Position numbers and translations under genes: made by a program. The notes beneath the pieces are model-generated. The model was not told the origin of the DNA and ran no database searches. It saw nothing but the letters and a program-made list of their open reading frames with translations. Positions 1 through 13,110 of a stretch of DNA of 64,000 nt are shown piece after piece. The stretch comes from Viscum album (taxonomy: Eukaryota; Streptophyta; Magnoliopsida; Santalales; Viscaceae). The DNA lies in contig OY728121.1 of NCBI GenBank assembly GCA_963277665.1, forward strand, positions 956,510,097-956,574,096, in the 5' to 3' direction. Each line of letters starts with the position of its first letter. Position 1 is the first letter of the stretch.

Positions 1-879
1 ATTGAACTAGATCCATAATATCTACAATTTTATTATGTAAATTCCACTACCATTGTGGCATGGTCATTTTTTCTCCTTAAATCGAATGAAACACTAGATT
101 TTCATAGTTTGGATCACTGCATTCTGTCTATTTGATTTGCAGTGTGATTCACTAGATTCCATTATGACTAAAATTAGCTTCCAAAAAACTACAAAACCAA
201 TTTTCATGGTCTTAAAATCATTGAATAATCAAATACCTACAATTAATAAAGAACCTCCTCACAACACAACACATAATGTTGTGGCATGAAACATATATAT
301 AAGATAAAGCTACTACTCTACCTATGGACCATCATGGTGAAATAGATACTACTATAACATGATTCATATATTTAATAGTAAAAATATTCCTATGAATCAA
401 CCCAATCTTGACATAATAATACCATTCATGTTGTGGAGTGCAAGAATTCAAGATTACTTTATCCCTTTACATTATATCTCAACTATAATTTTCATCCTAT
501 TTAATCACGATAATTTAAAAAAAATAAAGTATCAAAATACTTATCTAACACATGAATAAATTTCATGAGTAAATAAGTTAAAGAATTCATCTAATGCAAA
601 ATTTATCTGTATACTACAAGATATAAATTGTTTTTTAGAGTTATAAAACCTCTTAGTGTGAAAACCAATAATATATTAACCATGTATCAAATGAAATAAA
701 CTCAAAAATACCAATTTAAAAATTTACTTATTAATATATCATTAATATACACCGAGATTTCTATATATGGTGAGAGTAAAAGACATAGTAAGATATCCCA
801 AAGACGTACCAAGAACATCATGATTGTTAAAAACCAATAAGACACTAATTCATTTCATAAAATGTGCCCATATACTTAT
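1..879. other. Unassigned AT-rich flank, possibly LTR5 edge
   Basis: No gene or clear repeat boundary is visible. The LTR5 copy to the right should extend to about base 520-540 if it kept the length of its partner, but I can align the two only from about base 880. The 66-codon opening at 359-559 has no recognisable motif and is probably chance. Confidence 0.4.
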
Positions 880-1142
880 AGTTTACAAAACTGAAGGATG
901 CTAATAATATTATAATAAAAAATTATTTGTTAATCCAACTATAAAGAAATCCATATCCCAACTACACACTATAATAATTTACCAAAGACAAATAATAATT
1001 GAAAACTTTAAAATATCTAGTCATTTTTAAATCCAATTACTCAGACACCCTAAATGTCATCCCAATCTTAGGGGAACCCATACACCATGAGATAAAACCA
1101 ACATTGTTATATCCTATCCGAGAGTGGACCGACTACCCCCAA

Positions 1143-1310
1143 ACCTCACCTTATCATTATTGACAAGGTCTCTATACCTAAGTGGTAGTTTTAAATTACC
1201 TCAAATTATCACTACTGACTAGGATCCCACCACGAATTTAGAGTTCCACACTAAACCATTTTATCATTTATGAAAAGGTCCTAATACCCAGGTGGGAGTT
1301 TCTCAAAATC
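1143..1310 (-). repeat. 55-bp triplicate inside LTR5 (left copy)
   Basis: Three imperfect units repeat at a fixed 55-bp spacing, each with a TTATCA...GATAAGG-like inverted core followed by a CCNAAGTGGGA-like segment. The same three units with the same spacing occur in the right LTR, so the triplication predates insertion of this element. Confidence 0.7.
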
Positions 1311-2099
1311 ATATCCAAGACCCCACCCCAAAGAAATTAAAATAAAAACAAAACAAAATCCACCAATTAAAATTAATAATAAAATAGAAGATAAATCTGT
1401 TCCACAATTCAATAATAACAATGTCCATACAACTGAATGTACAACCACACTAATAACAACCTCCATGAAGCTTAATGCATGTAGCCACAAAAATAACAAC
1501 CTTAATAAAACATAATTACTTAAATTATGATAATTAATAACTCACACACACCATTCCGAGAATCATCAACAAGTACGCAATTCTATGTAATAGTATCATG
1601 AATAAACCCATTTCAAATCAAACTTTATAAATTCTGGCTTTTTTGGAATACACAGACAAACACACCTAAATATAATCTACCTACCTTAATCATAATGATA
1701 ATGGAAAATCACACCTTCATCCTCAAGAAACCCATCACTATTTGATTCAAAAAACACATAATGGTAATGTCCCCATAAATCCAAAGGGTTTCTCTATGGA
1801 TTAGATAAATCCTGAAGTCAATCCCTATCTCTAAAGGTAGATGAAAGAAAGGAAGAATAATGAGTGAAATTCTATTGATTCATTACCAAAACATACAATA
1901 TTCCAAGAAAGAAGGGATACAATGGAAGAGATCAACCAAAATCTCCCCCAAATCACCCAATGAATCCTTAATTATAATATAGGGACAAAATGGGGGTGAA
2001 AGGAGAGAATTATTTTTTTTTATTTTTTTAATTTTATTTTAAAGGATACTTGACCCGCCTGTATGAACCTATGTATAGAGCACAGACTGTGAAATCACC

Positions 2100-2320
2100 C
2101 CTTGTCTAAGAACACAAGTTGCACGGTCTAACTATAAAGTAATTGGGACCATGAAAAAACTATGGAAACCCCTAGCTAAGAACCCAAGTTTAATAGCACC
2201 ACTACATATCCCTAGGGTCCATGAACTGGATTTTGAGTCCTCTTGGTCTAAGAACCCAAGATGCATGGCCCAATTGCATAGTCCTAGAGACCATACACTA
2301 ATTTTGTAACCCTATTTTAA
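2100..2320 (-). repeat. About 72-bp tandem repeat, three copies, in LTR5 U3
   Basis: The segment TCTAAGAACCCAAG recurs near 2104, 2175 and 2247, each followed by a GCAYGGYCC-like stretch. The partner LTR has fewer recognisable units near 7610-7740, so copy number differs between the two LTRs. Confidence 0.55.
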
Positions 2321-2487
2321 GACCAAAAATCCCATTAAATCTTAAAAAAATCTTCTAAACAATTCCATATTCATTGAAAAACCTATAAATGTCAATTCAA
2401 CACCTCAAAAATAATTTAAAACACTTCTAAAAATAGTCAAAAATGACCATATCAAAATATTTTTCTTTTTTTCAAAACCAGGTACTT

Positions 2488-5400
2488 TTAATAATACTAT
2501 AATAAAATGTTGTTCATCCCTGAAAAACTTGGAAAAATAGAATCTGTTAAATAATCACAAAAAAATTGAGTATAATAACTCTTCCCACCATTATGCATTT
2601 CACCATTAATAAGCTAAAAGACATGTAAATATGTTAATTATTTTCTTGGGAATCATCATCATTAATTAGTTTCACATTATCAAGAATTCCTAATCATTTA
2701 CAACACTATGAAATCATTTATGGTTACTATCCTGTTTCCTAAATTCATTATAACTCCAAAATTAGAGGCATTACGTTGTGATACTTTCCATATATACTTC
2801 GATCCATGTCATTCTAGAATTATAGTAGGCAATCCAAGGCTATAACAAAAAATTCAAACCAAAATGATGATCAATTATTACCTAAAATTAAAATTATAGT
2901 GAACTAAAAGAGGAACAATCACTAGAAAAATCCAATTTTTTCCAACCATGAAATCATGTTTTTATAAAACCCCATGCACTGAAATCGTCAACTCCTATAA
3001 ACTTGTTCATTAAAATCTAATCAAAAAAATATATAGAGTAAACCACAACCACATATCCCATTTATTCAGATACCAAAAATGGTTTATTTATTTTCCCCAA
3101 CATAATCACTGTATACAATAACCAATTTCTATACTTATTACCCAAAACTAGACCTATTAAACCATTCGAGGTGAACTGTTTCAATCATACTATAACTAAA
3201 TATTTCCCAATCAGGAAACTTACTGAAAGAGACTGTTAATTCCTCTAAATGGACAATAGTCCTTTTAGACAATTACATGAATCATTCTCTCATATTAGGA
3301 ACACAAAAATATTTAATCAGTACTCCAATTGTATCATGATAAACTAAATATCAAAATATTACCTCTCACTACATTTGATTCTATAAAATAATAGTCAAAA
3401 CATAGTAAGTGCTAAATAATTCTTGAACCATTTTATTTAACCCATAAATCCATTTTTTTACTACCATCTCTGGTGATATTCCAACTCAGGATTGTATCAA
3501 TTAATCATTAATATGCTCATATACATGTTCTACTAACCCTGATTCTTGAACTATGTATACTGACACGAATCATTTTCCAATATCCCAAAATCAATACTCG
3601 CCTGTTGAATACTATTTATATATCAATATAACCCAAATGATTTATCCCCATACACTATCACCCTTATATTATACAACCTGGTATGTATGCACATACCTTT
3701 AAAAAAGAACTAATCCCATAACTTCTATTCCACTTTACATGGAAATCAACTTGTTTCCATGGTGAAACCCGACTATAACATTCCCTCTACACAATCAAGT
3801 TATCAACCAATACCTTAATTTCATTACAATATAGGGAAAACTAGAAAGAAACAAAATAGATACCAATATAGTTCCCACAATTGACAAAAACTACTTCCAC
3901 TTAACTATTCATGAAGCATTACCTAGTGTGACACACACAAAAATTATTGAATCCTAAAATCAATGAACTAATAGTGATGTTTCACTCTCCAAAAACAAAA
4001 CCTAGGTCATATCCCGTCATCATATACCAAAAAACCCTCCATCTCCCATATAGTATCAACACATAAGTATTTGGTCATGTCCCTAACCCATCCATCTCTA
4101 ATGAATTTACTACTAAAAATTCATTTAAACCATACAATGATGAACCCTATTTTCCATGAGATAACTCACCCTTGACTAACATCTAACACAAGGGGGAAAA
4201 CCACTCTACCTAGGGATAACCCAACCACTATCTAGTAAATAAATTCCACAAAAATAATTTCCACCAATCTATTTCAATACTATTCATGCTTCAATGACAA
4301 TAAAACTAGTTAACCATATTCATAGAAAATGAAACAACTAAAAGATATTTACCCAAAAACTGCACTGATACAAAACCATTTTTTGACCATTATTAAAATA
4401 TTTTAACATTCCTAAAAAATATAATGACAACTCATGCCACCAATTTCAAACCATTTGAAATGAACTATTTTCCAAACCACTAGCCAATATCTACATGTTA
4501 CATTATCTTATTCTGAAAAAAAAATTATTTTAAAAAACTACAATAACATAAAATAAACTCCCTGAATTAATTTTAATGTAAATATTTTAATGTAAAAAAT
4601 ACAATATTGAAAACTTAAAACTTTTATAAATATAGTAAAACCACTATACAACAATTTTAAAATTTTAAAATTTCTCTTTCTTCTCTAAAATAAAATCAAT
4701 ATGAAAATTACATTTTCTAAAATAAAAAATATGTCCACCATTATTTGGGAAATTGAATTCAACCCACCACAAAAGAAAAATACCCATATTTTTCTAGATT
4801 AGGGCCAAACAAGACAAAATGTTAACAAATCATTTTTTTCCAAAACATTATAAACCATTGAAATATTCTAAAAGAATCATTATGAAATAAATTTTATAGA
4901 AAATAATTTTTTTAAACATTTAAAAAATAAAGTTAACCAAAAAATGTTTTTTTAATCACCCTTCACAATCCCAAAAGGATAAATATGTTAAAATTTCACC
5001 TAAAAATTCATTCTGAATTTTACCTTTAAAACTAGGGTCATGGTTAATGATTTCAATAAGAAATTCTCTTCTTCAATTCTATAGACTAAAAAAATTCAAA
5101 AATATATTTTCATAAAACACGACTTACTTAAAAGATTCATTTATAATTTTTAAAATTAATGAATCCTTTAACACTAAAAAAACATAAAAATCATAAAAAA
5201 ATCCCCCAAAATGAAAACCCTTCTTATAAAATGGGTTTCTGACATTAAGCCAATTGGGTTACTATCAAATTATCTATTTATTCTTTTCTATAATGTACTT
5301 TACGGGATTTTAAATTGTTTTATATACACTCAATTTTATGGAATACTAACATCAATCACTAAGAATCAATACCAATGATTAAGAAAACCGACATGGAAAT

Positions 5401-5921
5401 AAAAACTGATTTGAAGGTTATTTAGAAAATAACTATTTAAAACCCATATCCAATGCCTGAATTATTGCTACAGTTTCATATCCATGTAATTAAACAAAAA
5501 TTATTTTCACTTTATTTATAACTTAACAAAAATAATTAAAGTCCAACATAAATTACTTTTTTTTAATGTTTACAAAAAAGGAAATAACCATTATTTAAAA
5601 ATTTACAAATTCGGCCAATAGAAAAACATACTATTAATCACACAAAATTAGACATATATTGTTGAATCCCTATCATAGTACTTTATTATGCATGATATAT
5701 AAATCCTATATCAATCCATTGAGGCCAACACAACTCACATATGAAAAAGCAATCCAGAATGATTCTTTATGAGTCATCCAACACTTCCCATTCCCGAACA
5801 TCCCTAGAAACTCTGATATCACTATAAAGTTGTTGAAAACGAATTTTTATGGGTCACAAACTAATTTATAAAAAAAATATCCATACCTACCATAAACTGA
5901 CTTAATCGAACTAAAACAATT
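2488..5921 (-). mobile_element. Internal region of LTR5 element, no readable coding
   Basis: About 3.4 kb lies between the two LTR5 copies. I checked parts of the minus strand for gag, protease, RT and integrase motifs and found none I would defend. The plus strand is conspicuously G-poor and C-rich, as expected if the sense strand is minus. The length is similar to the 3.1-kb internal region of the LTR3 element, so this could be a non-autonomous derivative with large LTRs, or an autonomous element decayed beyond reading. Confidence 0.45.
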
Positions 5922-7932
5922 TGTAACATCCTGACCCAATATGGTAACATAAACCCAACCATGATCTGAATTAGAATATTACTATGCCTTTAACACTATT
6001 TCTTGATCATTAGGGGTTTTGTAGATATACGATATCCCAAAAATAAACCATGGGTAATGGTATGGAAAACCAAACACAAATGACATCCACATCCCTATAA
6101 CCTAAATATCAATTCCACATAATCTACTTGGATGACTAGGCATCCATATAGGGGATGCGTATATAAAAAATAAAGATATCCCTAATTCACACAATTAACC
6201 ACAAGAATTTCAAAATTTGACATGATACAACTAAATTTTATAAATCATTCCAACCCCAGGATATTTTATAAAACAAAATTAAGATGATAAAATTGTACAC
6301 AAAAATTACTTATTAATATAACTATAATGATTTCCATATAATATCTACACAAAATTAAAATTTATTAAAAATATAATAAAAACCAAACATTATTAAATAT
6401 TTTATCCTTTTAAAAAAATTAAACGTATATTTTAAACATCAACCAAATATAAAGGGAACCCTTAAACCATGAAAATCAACCAACATGGGTATATCCTACT
6501 CAAGAGTAGACCAAATAACCTAAATCTTCACTTTATCTTCTTTGATAAGGTTCCCACTCCCAAGTGGGACCCTTACATCACCTAAGTTTTTCATTGCTAA
6601 TAAGGTCCCAACACCCATGTGGTATCTTTCCACCACCTCACCTTATCATTTCTGATAAGGTCCCTAAACCTAAGTGGGATTTTTCTGAACTCTTTTCTGA
6701 GAACTCACCATAAAACTAGTCGAAAACAATATGAAATATTATAGTCACCCCAATATCAACTATATACCACTATTTAACCTTAAAAAAATCTTTTTAACTA
6801 AATGCATAATAACAACAATAACAACCTCCTTGTAACTGAATGAAACAACAATAATAGTTATAAACTCTTTGAAACTGAATTCCTAAAATAATAATGGTTA
6901 ATAATTGACACACACCACACTACAAATCATCAATAATGACTTGATTTCAGGTAACTATACAATTGGAAACCATATTTTAGAGCAACCTTTATAAATTAAC
7001 CAAATTTTCAGTAAAAACACACCCTTGATAAATCCATCCTCTATTTTATAAAACCACGCACAATAAAAAACATTTTATTTTTAAAATTACAACACCAATA
7101 TAATTATTTTTTTTTAATTCTAAAAAAATGATTAATTTATATTCCAGATTCAAGCCCATGTGATTTGGAAGAAAATAGAATATAAGAGAATCCGCTAACC
7201 ACAATCATGATGACTAAGAAGAATCAATTCAAAACTATAAGATCCACATCTCTCTTAACATCTTCAAACACCTAATGGTAAAATATCCATCAATTTAAAG
7301 GGTTTTTCCATATTTTGGTGAAATGAATTAGTCAATCCTTAGATTCATAGGGGAATGGAAGCTGCGAAGCATAATGTGTGGAACACCTTTGATTATACAC
7401 CCAAATATTCAAATATTTTAGAAGGAATAGATCTTATAAAATATATCCAACTAAATACCCCTAAAATCCTCCAATGAAGCCTACCTATTTATTGAGGTGT
7501 GAAATGGGGGATAAATAATGAAATTAAAATTTTAAAATAAAAATATTGGGACATTTTAAGAGGTTACCTAACTCAACTACATAATTATAAGGACCATTCA
7601 TTTACAAAAAAATACACCCTTGTCTAAGCCCCTAGGATGCATAAACTGAATAAATTTTCATTTAAAGAATCCACTATCTTTGAATTCACATATTTCTAAG
7701 AACCCAAGCTATATGACCAAACAACATGGTCCCAAGGAAAATGCATAGATGTGTTAGTCCCCATTGGACACTAAAAATTCACCACAAATATCCCCAAACT
7801 TCTCTGAATACCCATAATATAGAGAACCTATAAATGTCTCTATTATACCTCAAAAAAAAATAAAACCACATATTACAATGGTTTAAATAAACAAAATAAA
7901 AATATCTTCCTTTTTATCCAAAAGGGCTTACA
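5922..7932 (-). repeat. LTR5, right copy (5' LTR of minus-strand element)
   Basis: On the minus strand this runs from TGTAAGCCC (right edge, 7932) to an end whose complement reads TGTAACATCC on the plus strand at 5922, giving about 2.0 kb with TG...CA ends. The purine-rich sequence AAAGAGGAA precedes the right edge on the minus strand. Bases left of 5922 could be an eroded tRNA-Met primer site (ACTAAAACAATT against the inverse of TGGTATCAGAG), but this match is weak. The 55-bp triplicate at 6525-6700 ties it to the left copy. Confidence 0.65.
6525..6700 (-). repeat. 55-bp triplicate inside LTR5 (right copy)
   Basis: GATAAGG-like cores sit at 6544, 6599 and 6654, exactly 55 bp apart, each followed by a CAAGTGGGA-like or CATGTGGTA-like segment. 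The third core forms the short palindrome TTATCATTTCTGATAA. Confidence 0.7.
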
Positions 7933-8879
7933 TTCCTCTTTGATGCTATAAAGGGGTAAGATAGTCATGCTATGTTATGTAGAATTGTATGTTTAAGAAG
8001 AAAAAAGGGAAATTATCAAGGGATTATTATAAATTAATGATGGATTATACAAGATAACTCTATTTACCACAAGTTAGTTGAGGAGAATGATTTTTTATAA
8101 CCCAGGGAAACTATAACATTGTTCTAAGGTTGAATTATCTATCCTCTTAACAGTCTTTTTTTATATCTTCCACTTAATTTAATAAGGGTGTGATTAATTG
8201 GACAAAAAATACTTGGAATACATTTTTGCATGCTTTTTTAAGTGTATATATAATTGGATAAATTATATAGGTTGAGAAATGGAAACAGATCTCCTTAGAT
8301 TGAGTGTCATGTATTTAATTCTTCTTATTCTCCCAAGACCAATTTTCTTTCTCTCAATATAAATGGTATTTTAAATATTTTTTAGTATTGAGAAAGATTT
8401 AACCTTTATTTCTACAAAAAAATAACAAAAAAAATTCTTATTTGTTATAAATCTACCATATCACACCTCATCTTCCCCACCTCATTTCATTTTTTATATG
8501 TTTCAAATTGATTTCACCTTGAGATCTAATTTATTTTTTTCTTTGGTGATCCTTTTATAAAACCCATGGTTTGTTGATCCAACACAATATATAAATATAT
8601 TTTTAGATTTGGTTCCTTCGAACCAACTTTACAAGGTACTTTTGATTACTAAACCAAGTGTTATATTTATACCTATTATATAATTATTACATATTGAATT
8701 TACATTTACATTCTTTATGGGATTATTACCTTAGAGTATTTTTAAAATGAATTTGTTATAGTAGTTCTCCAATATAATGAGAACTTCAATATGTCTTAAT
8801 GTTGTTACTAAAACTATTAATTATGGAAAAAATACATCAATCTATCTAGAAACAAATTTTGTTTTTCTATAATGTGTTT
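7933..8879. other. Unassigned AT-rich sequence
   Basis: Nothing recognisable was found. There is no long ORF, no LTR edge and no clear internal repeat. It lies between the minus-strand LTR5 element and the plus-strand Tekay pol remnant, so it may be more of that remnant (upstream pol), decayed beyond reading. Confidence 0.4.
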
Positions 8880-9424
8880 TGGGATCGTAAACGTTTAAAC
8901 TTATTATCTTGAAGTTCATACTTGGTGATCTCTAGAAAAAGGAGGTCATGGGGATAAACCCATAAGTAGGAACACTTCCTAATTAATGCTTCATTGGAAG
9001 TTCAAATCTGTGAAATTTTGTATTAGTCCTTATATTTGAGATCATTATTAATGTGTATCATGATTTATGTACTCAAATTCATGATAAAAACCCTGTAGTT
9101 TTTTCTCACAGTGAAGTGGTAGTATTCGACACGTCATTGAATTTTCAAGGTAGAATTATTTCATTTTGAGTTATGAAAGAAGATATATGTAGCACATTGA
9201 TTGAGATGAAAGCATATAACTAAAATCTTTTTCCAAGGTAGTTTCCATGAAAATTATTTTCTGTAAGTCAAATAAGGATAAATAAAGTTGAAATGATGAT
9301 AATTGTAACTAGCCGAACTATTTTGAATAAAATTATCCTTTTTGTTGTTAAAAAATCTATTATGGTTGTAGAAAACACATGAAATTATCTTGTTTTATTA
9401 TATACAATTGTATTTAAAGTACTA
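8880..9424 (+). pseudogene. Tekay-type pol 3' end: integrase tail and chromodomain remnant
   Basis: Around 9085-9160 a frame reads HDKNPVVFSHSEVVVFDTSL, which resembles the segment between integrase and chromodomain in Tekay/Del chromoviruses (usual form: Y-PDPSHV...SEVEVD-SL-FEE). From about 9235 to 9415 the DNA aligns base by base with the chromodomain end and post-pol stretch of the downstream element (about 16890-17032, then 25005 onward), including AAAATT-ATC, TATTATGGTT and AAACACATGAA. This is therefore the 3' end of a second, truncated related element lying head-to-tail upstream of the LTR at 9425. Frameshifts and stops abound, and only the last part is firm. Confidence 0.5.
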
Positions 9425-11936
9425 TGAAGTATCATTACCATTGATAATATAGACATTGAACATTGATCACATGAGTAGTATTAATATAGGGTTTTAACAA
9501 ATATATTTGACATAGAAAAAAGAAGTGATGACCTCATCCGGTAGGATCTTACTCTATAAATATAATTTATATGATATTTTGAGGGGGATAAAATTTCTTA
9601 GCATTTCCCTAGACCAATACCAAGCTTGTATCCAATAACTTAAGTATGGGTTAAACCATTGAAGGGAGAAGTTCAAGCTAATCATGATCACGACCCAAAC
9701 CATGTTCGCCGACTGACCTCATGAAATCCCCACCATCACACACCTTACTCTTAGGGTGTATTCTGGTGTATTAATGGGATATATATCAAGACCCTATCAA
9801 TAATAATATTTATAATATATTTCTATAAAGTAATGAATATATTTTTTTCCAATTATTGTTACTTTGTAAATTATTTTTAAAGCAAAAATTGTACCTTTGG
9901 TTGGTATTCAAATTCAATTAAGAAATATATTTTTATTAATTAGGGTATTTTTGAAATATATAATATTTTTAAAAAATATTATTATGAAATTTATTTTATT
10001 AAATTTAAATGATCATATAATATTTATGATGTCAAATGAAATTTTTATTCGAATTTGAAAAATATTATTGTCAATAAATCAATAATTTTATACAAATGTC
10101 AGAATTTTTTTTAAAAAAAGTGAAAATTAAAATATTAAGAAGATTACTTTTAGAAAATGGATATCATTTTTGTAATTATGGTGTTGAAATTATCCAACAA
10201 TGCATTTTTCACAACATTCTAGGAGAATTGAATTTTCGGGAACAAAATAAATACTTTATAAATATACTTTGGGTTTTATGATATCACATTGATCCAAAAG
10301 TGATGTAATAAGTAATATAAATGGGATATATGAAAAAGCATATATTTTCAATTTAAAATAAATTGAATTGAATTTGATTTATTTTTTAAAGCCATTACGG
10401 ATCCTCCAAGTCATATAATGTATTTTATGATTTGGTAATCATTTTTTTTGGAGTGTGACTCACCTTCACATAAGAGAGAGATTTTTTTTTATTTTCTTAG
10501 ATCCTTGGACTTATGAAATAATTTAAAACACTCCCATTTGGTAGAAAAAATGGTCAAAAACCAAGGTATAGTTTTCGGTTTTTAATATCTTATTATGAAG
10601 AGTCCAAAACCAAAATAATAAACAAATCCCCATAATTTTCTATATAAACCCACCCAATCTACCATTTATCTTCAGTAAATATCCCTTTAGAATGTAAAAA
10701 CTCTTATATATACTCACTAGAGTCCTTCCAAGGTGCCCCAATATTTCAAGAAGCTCCTCCAAATCCTTTAGAGTCACACACTGAAGTAATGGATTCCTAT
10801 CCACTCTTTTAAATTCATGCAGTTACTTTGAATTTTTTTATTTTAATTTCAATTGAATTTATTTCCATTTATTTATTAATATTACCTTACTTTTAAATGA
10901 TTTTTATTTGAATTTTAGATTATTTATACTCTCTCATTTTTACCGTTTCCTAATCCGTTACTAAGACGAAATTGCATAAGGGATATACCACTCTCCTCTT
11001 TTATCAAGCACTCCCTTTATGTAATGTCTCTTAATTACAATGTCATTATTATGGGATATGTTCTTCCATATACCCATTACTTACAATTTTATGTATATGT
11101 GATGAAATACCCCTTTTTCTCTCATCATCCCATTTTATGAATTTCTAATTGATGTCGTTATGCTTCCAAAAATACACCTCAATTTTCCATTCCAAAACAA
11201 TTGTATAGTGAATAACATACCTGTTATCTATCAAGGGTATTCACCTTTATAAACAAATAATTATTTTACTAGGGACATAGATGTATTTTTTACACTCTCC
11301 TTGATAATGGAATAAATTATGATGATGAATTAATCAATATTGATTGATCTATGTGGAACACTTAAGCATGATAATGCACTGAATGTTACAGCTGCACCCA
11401 GAATTATATAGTGCTCTAATGAATTGGTTAATTTTTAGTATCATGATATGTAATTTTAGGATATGGGAATACCAGATTCCATTATGATACTTTTTCCACC
11501 ATGAATCTTGGTGGTTTAACATTGAGCTATGTTTACGATGCAGTGTTTTAAGATGTTTCCACATTTCCCAGGCTATGATTTTCATGTTACATCATTCCTT
11601 ATTATTCACATTCCTTTTATACTCTATAGATATTCCAATTTTCTAACATTTATTGTCTTCTTCTTGTTTTTATTTATTTATTTCCTTACTGGTATTTATA
11701 TATCACCCCTTTATTACGTATTTTCTCAGGTTATCCCATGCAGTGTTAAATACATGGAACATTTTGATTATGCTAAACAATTTTTCAGTAAAGATGTTGT
11801 TTTTAATGTTTTATGTTTTTATGTAATGTAACAAATTCCCAAATACTCAAGACTTGTTGACATTTTTGGTTGTATTATGTGTAATTTTATATTATAAATC
11901 AAGTATTAATGCATAGTAAAGAGTAGGTTTTCTATA
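9425..11936 (+). repeat. LTR1, 5' copy
   Basis: It aligns along its length with 29633-32151: for example TTAACAAATATATTTGACATA, GAAGTTCAAGCT, the TATA region, TTTAGAGTCACACACT, the ACTGGTATTTATA...TCACCCC stretch and the terminal TAATAAATCAAGTATTAATG-like segment. A TATA box (TATATAAA) lies at 10641. The right end precedes a tRNA-Met primer site. The left boundary is approximate: homology with the other copy starts at TATCATTACC (9430). The length of about 2.5 kb suits Del/Tekay LTRs. Confidence 0.75.
10641..10648 (+). promoter_or_regulatory. TATA box of LTR1, 5' copy
   Basis: TATATAAA is followed by a C-rich stretch (CCCACCCAATCT). The counterpart in the other LTR copy is ATATAAAA at 30851, in the same context. 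This is the likely U3/R promoter, inferred from position and conservation. Confidence 0.5.
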
Positions 11937-11950
11937 TTTGGTATCAGAGA
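11937..11950 (+). other. Primer binding site, initiator tRNA-Met type
   Basis: TTTGGTATCAGAGAAT matches the standard plant retrotransposon primer site TGGTATCAGAGC over eleven bases and directly follows the LTR end, fixing the element's orientation as plus. Confidence 0.75.
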
Positions 11951-12408
11951 ATGAAATTTTCTATTTTTGGGATTAGGGTTATAAAACTCTAGTGAAATCA
12001 TTAGGGATAAGGATAAGTATAAGAAAACATACCCAAATTTTGGTTTGTATATATTAATTGGATTATCAAAAAATACATCACTTTTAGGATACTGGAAGTG
12101 GATGTGGTTCTGGCACAGGTGTACCTAAGAGTAAAAACTCCGACAAGATGTTTCAGGCTGAAATTTTTGTAATATAGGTCATGAAAACCGACCTTACTTC
12201 ACACCTATTTTGAAACTCTTAGGGGATATGTTTTAGTAAATTCATAATCTAATTACAAACCCTAATTAAAGGAACATAAAAATGATCATAAGAATATATG
12301 TTAAGAAATAGATCGTGTATAACATAGATGATTCTTAGAAATTAATTAGTTAATGAAATAAATGTAATTTATAAGTTATCCATTTATTGTAATTGGATTC
12401 CCATTTAT
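11951..12408 (+). other. Tekay leader, untranslated
   Basis: AT-rich sequence lies between the primer site and the first gag-like reading. No conserved motif was seen. A GGGATTAGG segment here also occurs just right of the second LTR1 copy (about 32178), hinting that leader sequence may follow that copy too. Confidence 0.4.
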
Positions 12409-13110
12409 GTGTTTAATATTTTAAAAAAATCTTCCCTAATTTTCCCTTTACTCTATCTAATGGTCGATAATAGTAGGAATCAGGTTAACAACCGATGTGA
12501 AGTTCAATGTGGTGACTGCCCCAACAGGATTCCCAACCCAATGGGAGAAGTAATCACAAACTTTCTCATGATAATATCTCATCTAACACAATTTCTAAAT
12601 AGAAACCTGGATCAAGAAGAGTTAACAAACCCCCTTAACAGAGAACAAACCACAATTAAGATCATTATGTGAGAAAGGACTTCTAATTTTAATGGATCAT
12701 CTAATCCCTTAATCACGAAGCAATAGATCAACTCCATTGAGTAGATCTTCTCTATCCTTAAATTTTCTAAACAAAATAAGGTTATTATTTCTATTTATTG
12801 TATATACAGTGAATCTAATTATTGGTGGAAATTGATCAAGAATATAAATCCCAAGGAATAGATCGAAGCAATAGAGTGTTAGTAATTTCGTAAAATGTTT
12901 TTCAATAATTATTTTACCCACATCATCCATATTAAAATGGAAATATATTTACTTGAACTCAAGAAAAAAACAATGAATATATTAGGGAATACAAGGAAAA
13001 CATTACAAGACTTTCATTATATGCCACCAATTTTTTTTTTACCCTCAAATTAATTTTTGACTACTTATTTGCTTTGCTAAATCCTAGTTTACAAAAAATT
13101 CCTAGAGATC
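12409..13110 (+). pseudogene. Tekay gag remnant
   Basis: Gag forms the virus-like particle that packages retroelement RNA. An 87-codon opening (12409-12672) ends in a segment reading FLMIISHLTQFLNRN, like the N-terminal part of chromovirus gag. From about 12690 a second frame reads FNGSSNPLI and INSIE-IFSILKFSEQ-like residues, then NYWWKLIK near 12820 and FRKMFFNNYF near 12890, followed by MEIYLLELKKKTMNI. This is the order and spacing of the Retrotrans_gag core (F-G--NP...W...E-IF...A-YWW...F...YF...E-L-LKQG-M). Several stops and at least one frameshift break it. No zinc knuckle could be read downstream. Confidence 0.6.

Larger units (their letters stand above)
880..2487 (-). repeat. LTR5, left copy (3' LTR of minus-strand element)
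   Basis: This block aligns with 5922-7932. Shared landmarks include three GATAAGG-like units exactly 55 bp apart (1162, 1217, 1272, against 6544, 6599, 6654) and a TATAAATG landmark lying the same 103 bp from the right edge in both copies (2384-2487 and 7829-7932). The right edge reads CCAGGTACT, an eroded form of the inverted TGTAAGCCC start seen in the partner. U3 carries three copies of a roughly 72-bp repeat (about 2100-2315) around the motif CTAAGAACCCAAG. The left edge is uncertain and may reach about 520. Confidence 0.65.

Noticed and set aside
1281..1499. 72-codon minus-strand opening with a hydrophobic, membrane-like composition
   Set aside because: It lies within an LTR, overlaps the 55-bp repeat, and has no counterpart opening in the partner LTR. 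The hydrophobic look comes from T-rich minus-strand codons.
11529..11831. 100-codon plus-strand opening rich in Phe, Ile and Tyr
   Set aside because: It lies in the R/U5 part of LTR1; the corresponding part of the other LTR copy has stops and frameshifts, so it is chance.
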